A DNA stretch of 53,130 nucleotides from Pelagibacteraceae bacterium AG-430-P08 (GTDB taxonomy: Bacteria; Pseudomonadota; Alphaproteobacteria; Pelagibacterales; Pelagibacteraceae). Location: assembly GCA_003212925.1 (NCBI GenBank), contig QCOL01000007.1, forward strand, positions 1 through 53,130. Reading direction: 5' to 3'. A program made the translations under genes and the position numbers. Of this stretch, positions 47,939 to 53,130 are shown one piece after another; within the stretch, counting starts at the first letter, position 1, and every line of letters starts with the position of its first letter. Below the pieces are notes generated by a model, which had not been told where the DNA came from, made no database searches, and saw only the letters and a program-made list of their open reading frames with translations.

Positions 47939-49044
47939 AGCACATCTTGACAATAACTAAGATATTTAGATGTTTGACGTTTAATTAAGAATCTATTTAA
48001 TTTTTTTTTTATTTTTAAAATATCCAAATTTATATTTCTATAATTCTTAATTACAAATTCAATTTTTTTTGCCAAGAATTTAGGATCATCGTGAGGTACG
48101 AAAAGATTAAATTTTTTTGTTAAAATATCTTCAGCACCACTACATCTTGTGCTGATACAGGGTAAATTATAATTAATTGCATCAATCAAAGTATTAGGTA
48201 ATCCTTCGTATAAAGATGGAAATAACAAAGCTTTAGAATTAAGATAAAAGTTTTTTGGATTTTTTATCCATCCTTTAAATATAACGTTTTTTTTTATATT
48301 AAGTTTTTTACAAAAATTTTTTAATTTTTCTTCATCAGGACCATGACCAATCAAGATCAATTTATACTTTGGATATTTTTGTAAAAAAATAGAAAAGGCC
48401 TTAATTATAATTTTTTGATTTTTTTGTTTACAAAGACGACCAACAGATAAGAGATATTTCTTTTTAGGAATTTTTTTACTTTTATCAATATTTTTCAAAT
48501 AGGGATTAAAGATTAATTTTATTTTTTTTTTAATAACTATTTTGTCTAAAGATTCTTTTGATTTTGTAGAATTAGTTATAATTCCGTCTGAAAAATTATA
48601 AAATAATAATTTCAAAAAAAAGATTAAATAAGCATTAAATTTATTGTCAGCATATTTTGTAGCTCCAATAATATCTTCTGAATTTCTAAGAATTATTTTA
48701 CGCCCAGATATTTTAGATATTAATATAGGCAATATATGACTTTGAAATGAAAAAACTAAAGAATTTTTATTTTCAATATTTTTAAATAGTTTAATTAATT
48801 TTAATGAAGAAAAAATAGAAGTAAAAAACCTTTTGAAATAATTTATGTTTAAGCTATCGTCAATTTTAATAATCTTAATGTTCTTATTAAAAAATTTTTT
48901 TTTATCTTTTTTATCAATGTTTGTAATTAGATAAATCTTAATCTTTTTTTTATCACATGCATTTACAAAATTAATTAGGTTTGCTGTGACTCCACCTCTT
49001 TCAAAAGATGGATATAAAACAATAATATTTTTGATTTTTTTCAT
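47932..49044 (-). CDS. Glycosyltransferase, GT4 type (GT-B fold)
   Basis: The 370-residue protein has the GT-B layout. The N-terminal acceptor domain opens with IVLYPSFERGGVTANLINFV. The C-terminal nucleotide-sugar domain has SVGRLCKQKNQKIIIKAF, LILIGHGPDEEKLK, and LFPSLYEGLPNTLIDAINYN, where the Glu is the usual GT4 donor-binding residue. It probably adds a sugar to a surface glycan on the cytoplasmic side; donor and acceptor cannot be read from sequence. It overlaps the FkbM-type gene by 4 bases, so the two act together. Very lysine-rich and AT-rich. Function class is solid, target unknown. Confidence 0.88.
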   Translation of the reverse strand: MKKIKNIIVLYPSFERGGVTANLINFVNACDKKKIKIYLITNIDKKDKKKFFNKNIKIIKIDDSLNINYFKRFFTSIFSSLKLIKLFKNIENKNSLVFSFQSHILPILISKISGRKIILRNSEDIIGATKYADNKFNAYLIFFLKLLFYNFSDGIITNSTKSKESLDKIVIKKKIKLIFNPYLKNIDKSKKIPKKKYLLSVGRLCKQKNQKIIIKAFSIFLQKYPKYKLILIGHGPDEEKLKNFCKKLNIKKNVIFKGWIKNPKNFYLNSKALLFPSLYEGLPNTLIDAINYNLPCISTRCSGAEDILTKKFNLFVPHDDPKFLAKKIEFVIKNYRNINLDILKIKKKLNRFLIKRQTSKYLSYCQDVLK

Positions 49045-49874
49045 TTATAATTTTTAGATATATCTTTCCTAATGAAAATATAATTGGATAAATGATAAAT
49101 ATTATTTTCTGGTCTAGATGGATCAATTTGGATCAAGCCATTTCCATTTGGAAGAATTCTAAAAATATCTGAAAAATAAATCATTTTAGAGAGCTTATAT
49201 AAAGTTTGTCCTTTAAATAACTGGTGCCAATTAAATTCAATTTGTATATATTTGGGTTGATGTTCTTTTAATAAATTTTTTGCTCCATCTAAAACTTCAA
49301 ATTCATAACCTTCTGTATCTATTTTTATAAAATCAATAATTTCATTTTTTAGTATATCTCTTAAATCATCTAATTTTTTTACTTCTACAGAGACCTTATT
49401 AGTGTTTGTCTTTCCTACAAATGACAATTTTTCTAAATTTTCCATTAAAGATGCTTTTTCAGATTTTTTATCACCAAAATACAAGTCTTGTTTTATATTT
49501 TTGTTACTTATTGCGATATTATAAATTTTTAATCTTTCTCTAAAATCTTTTTTTAAAACTTCTAATTCTTTATAAGCATCTGGCAATGGTTCAAAAGAAA
49601 TAACTTTCGAATTTGTTTCTTGAAGAATTAATTTTGTATAATTTCCAACATTAGCTCCGATATCAAGACTTAAATTTATTTCATCCTTGATTAATCTTAT
49701 AAACTTTTTTTCACCAGTCCTGTTAAAATCACCGTAATTCTTGAATCCTTTTGCATCCAAAGATAATGATAGAAGTGCATCATTGATAAATTGTAATTTT
49801 TTACGACCAAAAATTAATACATAAAGTTTTGATATAAACTTATAGATTACAAGCAAGATTTTTTTAAAAAACAT
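49041..49874 (-). CDS. FkbM-family methyltransferase
   Basis: The 277-residue protein has the SAM-binding motif LSLDIGANVGNYTKLIL (about 69-85), then VISFEPLPDAYKEL, and the FkbM-type central motif DFIKIDTEGYEFEVLDGAK. The N-terminal 20 residues are hydrophobic and basic and may touch the membrane. Family members O-methylate sugars or polyketides; beside a glycosyltransferase, a surface-glycan sugar is the likeliest substrate (inference). It is coupled to the glycosyltransferase by a 4-base overlap. Confidence 0.87.
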   Translation of the reverse strand: MFFKKILLVIYKFISKLYVLIFGRKKLQFINDALLSLSLDAKGFKNYGDFNRTGEKKFIRLIKDEINLSLDIGANVGNYTKLILQETNSKVISFEPLPDAYKELEVLKKDFRERLKIYNIAISNKNIKQDLYFGDKKSEKASLMENLEKLSFVGKTNTNKVSVEVKKLDDLRDILKNEIIDFIKIDTEGYEFEVLDGAKNLLKEHQPKYIQIEFNWHQLFKGQTLYKLSKMIYFSDIFRILPNGNGLIQIDPSRPENNIYHLSNYIFIRKDISKNYK

Positions 49875-49889
49875 ATAAAAGTTGCAAAT

Positions 49890-49919
49890 TTTATATACCT
49901 ACTTTAAGAAACTTAAAGT
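49890..49919 (-). promoter_or_regulatory. Promoter candidate for the glycan pair, with an inverted repeat over the -35
   Basis: TATAAA (49895-49890) with TTTAAG (49917-49912) at a 16-base spacing could start transcription about 9 bases before the FkbM-type gene. The -35 lies inside the perfect 8-bp inverted repeat ACTTTAAG-AAA-CTTAAAGT (49901-49919), which could be an operator or the transcript end of the upstream aminotransferase gene. No T-run follows it on the minus strand. The rest of the 122-base gap shows only a 12-base palindrome (49923-49934). Confidence 0.3.
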
Positions 49920-49996
49920 AAAAAGATTAATCTTAACTTACTATTTATTAAAAAATACCTCACCAATTATAATTCGACTCAAAAGTTTTTCTTACT

Positions 49997-51169
49997 TTAA
50001 CAAAGATAATCAAGTGCTTTAAGTATTCCACCTTTTTTGTATGGTATCTTTGACTTCATTAATCCCATTTCTACACCTGCTAAAGTTCCAGCTAACATTA
50101 ATTCGTTAAAATCTCCTAAATGTCCGATCCTAAAAATTTTCCCAGCGACTTTTGCTAAACCTGTGCCTAAAGACATGTTGTAATGATCTAAAATTATTTT
50201 TCTTAAAGAATCTGCATCATGTCCGTCTGGAACCATAACGGCTGTTAAAGAGTCGGAGTATTCCTCTGGATTTTTACAAAGTATCTCTAAACCCCAAGCT
50301 TTAACTGCAACTCTGGTAGCTTCTGCAAACCTTTTATGTCTTGTAAAAACGTTTTCTAAACCTTCTTCAGTCAACATGTTAATTGCTTCATCTAATCCAT
50401 ATAATAAATTTGTTGCTGGTGTATAAGGGAAATAACCTTTTTTATTATTTTCTAACATTGGCTTCCAATCCCAATATGATTTTGGTAAATCAGAAGTTTC
50501 ATAAGCTTTTAAAGCTTTTGAACTTATTGCATTAAAGGAAAGTCCTGGGGGTAATAATAACCCTTTTTGAGAGCCGCCAACTGTTACGTCAACTTTCCAT
50601 TCTTCATGTCTATAATCTATAGAACCAAGTGAAGAAATTGTATCGACAAATAATAATGCAGGATGATCTGAATTGTCCATAGCTCTCCTTATTTTTCCAA
50701 TTCTACTCGTAACTCCTGTAGATGTTTCGTTGTGAACCGCACAGACTGCTTTAATTTTTTTTTCTTTATCTTCTTTTAATTTTTGTTCAACAATATTGGG
50801 GTCAACTCCTGTTCTCCAGTCACCTTTTACAAAATCAATTTCTAATTTGAATTTTTCAGCTATATCGTACCAAAGAGTAGAAAAGTGTCCTGTTTCAAAC
50901 ATTAAAATTTTATCACCTGCACTTAAAGTATTTACAATTGCAGCTTCCCAAGCACCTGTGCCTGAAGCAGGAAATATTATTACAGGTTCTGAAGTTTTAA
51001 AAATTAACTTTATTCTATCTAAGACTCTTAATCCAAGTTCTGCAAAATCTGGACCTCTATGATCTATTGTTGGATAATCCATTGCTCTTAAAACTCTATC
51101 AGGAACGTTAGTTGGACCTGGTATTTGTAAAAAATGTCGACCTGGTCTTATATTGTTTGAAATTGCCAT
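49997..51169 (-). CDS. Serine/alanine-glyoxylate aminotransferase
   Basis: This class V PLP enzyme transfers an amino group to glyoxylate, giving glycine, from serine or alanine. The 390-residue protein has PGPTNVPDRVLRAMDYPTID near the start, the PLP-phosphate loop in ASGTGAWEAAIVNTLSAGD, Asp176 in FVDTISSLGS and the PLP lysine Lys202 in GGSQKGLLLPPGL. The best family fit is bacterial serine-glyoxylate aminotransferase, but the amino donor cannot be settled here. It is divergent from an enolase-superfamily gene across only 45 bases, leaving no space for a glycine riboswitch. Confidence 0.92.
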   Translation of the reverse strand: MAISNNIRPGRHFLQIPGPTNVPDRVLRAMDYPTIDHRGPDFAELGLRVLDRIKLIFKTSEPVIIFPASGTGAWEAAIVNTLSAGDKILMFETGHFSTLWYDIAEKFKLEIDFVKGDWRTGVDPNIVEQKLKEDKEKKIKAVCAVHNETSTGVTSRIGKIRRAMDNSDHPALLFVDTISSLGSIDYRHEEWKVDVTVGGSQKGLLLPPGLSFNAISSKALKAYETSDLPKSYWDWKPMLENNKKGYFPYTPATNLLYGLDEAINMLTEEGLENVFTRHKRFAEATRVAVKAWGLEILCKNPEEYSDSLTAVMVPDGHDADSLRKIILDHYNMSLGTGLAKVAGKIFRIGHLGDFNELMLAGTLAGVEMGLMKSKIPYKKGGILKALDYLC

Positions 51170-51190
51170 TCTGCTGTATATGCTAAAGAA

Positions 51191-51200
51191 ATTATATAAT
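51191..51200. promoter_or_regulatory. Palindromic -10 box shared by divergent genes
   Basis: ATTATATAAT is a perfect 10-base palindrome in the 45-base divergent gap and gives a consensus TATAAT on each strand (plus 51195-51200, minus 51196-51191). Starts would fall about 7 and 15 bases before the two genes. No good -35 is seen on either side. Such palindromes are frequent in AT-rich DNA. Confidence 0.3.
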
Positions 51201-51214
51201 CAAACTTTTAATAT

Positions 51215-52369
51215 ATGACAAATGGTAGTAATTCAATCGAGATAATAGAAGTTTATGTTTTAAATAACCCTGATGAAGTAAATCCTCACTGGGTAAGCCA
51301 TTTCATAGTTCCAACAGCAAATGAATTATTGATTAAGATTAAAACTAAAGATGGTAATTCTGGTTTTGGTCTTGCAACAAGTTACACAGATATCAAACCA
51401 ATTATCAAACCTTTTTCTAATGGTTTACAGGATTTGATAGTTGGGGAAGATCCTTTTTGTCCAGAAAAATTGTATGAAAAAATTTTTAGATTAACAGATA
51501 CACGCCAAAGCAATGAAAAAGGTTGGAGCAGAGAAGCTTTGATCAGAATTTCTGCTGCTTTAGATATTGCATGCTGGGATTTGATAGGTAAAGCCTCAAA
51601 AATTCCACTATATAAGTTGTTTGGAGGTTATAGAAATAAAATTCCTGTATATGTAACATGTGCTTATTATAGAGACGGTAAAAATGAAAAAGAACTTAGA
51701 GAGGAATTACAAAAATTAATTAAAATTGGCCATAAAAGCTTTAAAGTTAAAGTGGGTGGATTAAGTATAAAAGATGATGCCAAAAGATTAGAAATAATTC
51801 GACAAGAAATTGGTGACGAAAAAGATCTAATGATTGATGTTAATAGAGCATGGGACTTAAAAACAGCTATTGAAGGAGTTAAAGAATTTGAGAGATTTAA
51901 TCCAACTTGGATAGAAGAGCCTGTCAGATGGGAAGATGACAGAAGAAATTTAAAACTTTTATCACAACAGACAAAAATTCCTTTATCAGGTGGAGAAAGT
52001 GAAATTACGATTTATGGATGTAGATCCATGGTGGAAGAAAATGCAATTCAAATTTTACAATTTGATTGCACAATGTTTGGTGGTTTTACTAATGGTAAAA
52101 AACTATCTGCATTATGTGAATTAAATCATTTGGATATAGCACCACATCATGATTGTTATATTCATGCTCCTTTAGTTGCGTCGTCGCCATCAGGAAGAAT
52201 AGTCGAGGCATTTGATAATGAAAGAGATCCTTTGCAAGCTGAATTATTTGAAAATCACCATAAAATGAGTAATGGTTGGATACATCTTAATGAAAATCCA
52301 GGTTTAGGATTAGAAATTTCAGAAACCGCGTTAAAAAAGTTCGGTAAACTAGTTTACAAAAATAAATAA
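51215..52369 (+). CDS. Enolase-superfamily dehydratase (mandelate racemase group)
   Basis: The 384-residue protein has the enolase-superfamily N-terminal cap and the (beta/alpha)7 barrel. It carries the mandelate-racemase set: Lys177-x-Lys179 in FKVKV, metal ligands Asp208 (IDVNRAW), Glu234 (WIEEP) and Glu261 (SGGESE), and the Asp284 / His311 dyad (QFDCTMFGG, APHHDC). The spacings match mandelate racemase. Most members with both KxK and the His-Asp dyad dehydrate sugar acids to 2-keto-3-deoxy acids; the exact acid cannot be read. The FAD-linked oxidase follows 17 bases later on the same strand. Confidence 0.87.
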   Translation: MTNGSNSIEIIEVYVLNNPDEVNPHWVSHFIVPTANELLIKIKTKDGNSGFGLATSYTDIKPIIKPFSNGLQDLIVGEDPFCPEKLYEKIFRLTDTRQSNEKGWSREALIRISAALDIACWDLIGKASKIPLYKLFGGYRNKIPVYVTCAYYRDGKNEKELREELQKLIKIGHKSFKVKVGGLSIKDDAKRLEIIRQEIGDEKDLMIDVNRAWDLKTAIEGVKEFERFNPTWIEEPVRWEDDRRNLKLLSQQTKIPLSGGESEITIYGCRSMVEENAIQILQFDCTMFGGFTNGKKLSALCELNHLDIAPHHDCYIHAPLVASSPSGRIVEAFDNERDPLQAELFENHHKMSNGWIHLNENPGLGLEISETALKKFGKLVYKNK

Positions 52370-52386
52370 ACCTTTAATTAAGTTTT

Positions 52387-53130
52387 ATGCGGTTTAGTTC
52401 AGATCAAATACAAAAAATAGGAAAAGAAATTAGTAATAAAGTTGATGGAAAAACTTTATTTGATGAATTTTCTCGAGGTCGGTACAGCACTGATGCATCA
52501 GTTTATCAAATTAAGCCCCTTGGGGTAGTTCTTCCTAAAGATGCGAATGATGTTTTGAACATAATGGAATACTCCCAAAAAAATTCTATTCCTCTTCTAG
52601 CAAGGGGTGGCGGAAGTTCTCAATGTGGTCAAACCGTAGGTGAAAGTGTAGTTCTTGACTACTCAAAACACCAAAATAAAATATTAGAGCTAAACGTAGA
52701 GGAAAAATATGTATGGGTTCAGCCTGGTGTTGTATTAGATCATTTAAATTCATTTTTAAGGCCACATGATTTATGGTTTCCTGTAGATGTTTCTACAAGC
52801 AGTAGAGCAACTATCGGAGGGATGTCAGCGAACAATTCATGTGGATCAAGATCTTTGTATTATGGAAATATGGTTCATAACGTACTAGCTATTGAAGCAA
52901 TTTTAGATGATGGTTCATTGCATACTTTCGATCAAATAGATAAAAACTATCTAGCAACAACTAACAACCAAGACCGTTTTTATAAAATAATTGATAAATT
53001 TTTACATTTAAGACAAAAAGTAAGTAAAGATATTGATGAAAATTGGCCAACCACTCAAAGAAGAGTTGGTGGTTACAATATCGATTTGATTGATCCAAAT
53101 GGATTTAATTCATCAAATTTATTAGTTGGC
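52387..53130 (+). CDS. FAD-linked oxidase (GlcD / YdiJ type), 3'-truncated by the window edge
   Basis: I translated 248 codons from the ATG at 52387 to the edge with no stop. It begins MRFSSDQIQKIGKEISNKV, then FSRGRYSTDASVYQIKPLGV, the start of a vanillyl-alcohol-oxidase-type FAD domain. The FAD pyrophosphate loop is LLARGGGSSQCGQTVGE, and later SRATIGGMSANNSCGSRSLY is a strong match to the FAD-contacting region. This pattern fits 2-hydroxyacid dehydrogenases such as glycolate or D-lactate oxidase, especially the long YdiJ-like kind with C-terminal iron-sulfur domains, which cannot be checked here. The 17-base gap suggests an operon with the dehydratase. Confidence 0.85.
   Translation, partial: MRFSSDQIQKIGKEISNKVDGKTLFDEFSRGRYSTDASVYQIKPLGVVLPKDANDVLNIMEYSQKNSIPLLARGGGSSQCGQTVGESVVLDYSKHQNKILELNVEEKYVWVQPGVVLDHLNSFLRPHDLWFPVDVSTSSRATIGGMSANNSCGSRSLYYGNMVHNVLAIEAILDDGSLHTFDQIDKNYLATTNNQDRFYKIIDKFLHLRQKVSKDIDENWPTTQRRVGGYNIDLIDPNGFNSSNLLVG

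Noticed and set aside
49923-49934. Palindrome AAGATTAATCTT as a terminator for the aminotransferase gene
   Set aside because: With no loop, only about 4 A/T-rich pairs could form before the T-run; too weak and too common in such AT-rich DNA to call.
51170-51214. Glycine riboswitch in front of the glyoxylate aminotransferase
   Set aside because: SAR11 is known for glycine riboswitches, but the whole divergent gap is 45 bases, too short for the aptamer, and no matching motif is present.

Overview
The window looks like a chromosome segment of a streamlined, AT-rich alphaproteobacterium, most likely the SAR11 clade (Pelagibacterales). The pointers are roughly 70% A+T, lysine/asparagine/isoleucine-rich proteins, almost no intergenic DNA (no gene-free stretch exceeds about 130 bases), many 4-base ATGA overlaps, and classic alphaproteobacterial gene orders in shortened form. 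No plasmid, phage, IS or CRISPR signature was seen.

Layout. (1) 1-2400, minus: tpiA-secG-pyrG (pyrG runs off the left edge). (2) 2472-9872, plus: a PpiD-like periplasmic foldase anchor translationally coupled to trpE-trpG-trpD-trpC, then lexA with two LexA-box-like sites, then gltX. (3) 9869-12022, minus: an accessory outer-membrane gene, a secreted C-type-lectin domain joined to an autotransporter-type beta-barrel, sitting between gltX and lpxB. (4) 12065-23711, minus: one long envelope/translation cluster reading rpsB-tsf-frr-uppS-cdsA-dxr-bamA-skp-fabZ-lpxD-lpxA-lpxI-lpxB. It is preceded by a 131-base leader that can form a pseudoknot. pyrH and rseP are absent from the places they usually hold in this cluster. 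(5) 23843-47543, minus: a second very long unidirectional run, the complete 14-gene complex I operon nuoA-N followed without a break by birA, coaX, RNase J, a DUF1467 protein, proS, lolC, lolD and dnaE. (6) 47650-47816, minus: tRNA-Asp(GTC) and tRNA-Val(TAC) behind a good sigma70-type promoter. (7) 47932-49874, minus: a small accessory pair, a GT4-type glycosyltransferase and an FkbM-type methyltransferase. (8) 49997-53130: serine/alanine-glyoxylate aminotransferase (minus), divergent from an enolase-superfamily acid-sugar dehydratase and a truncated FAD-linked oxidase (plus).

How they work together. Region 4 couples ribosome production to isoprenoid (dxr, uppS), phospholipid (cdsA), lipid A (lpxD, A, I, B) and outer-membrane protein assembly (bamA, skp). 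Region 5 couples respiration to cofactor supply (birA, coaX), RNA decay, prolyl-tRNA charging, lipoprotein export and DNA replication. Region 8 could form a route from a sugar acid through C2 acids to glycine, but that is inference. The points most worth a second look are the rpsB leader pseudoknot, the lectin-autotransporter, the paired LexA sites, and the genes missing from otherwise conserved clusters.
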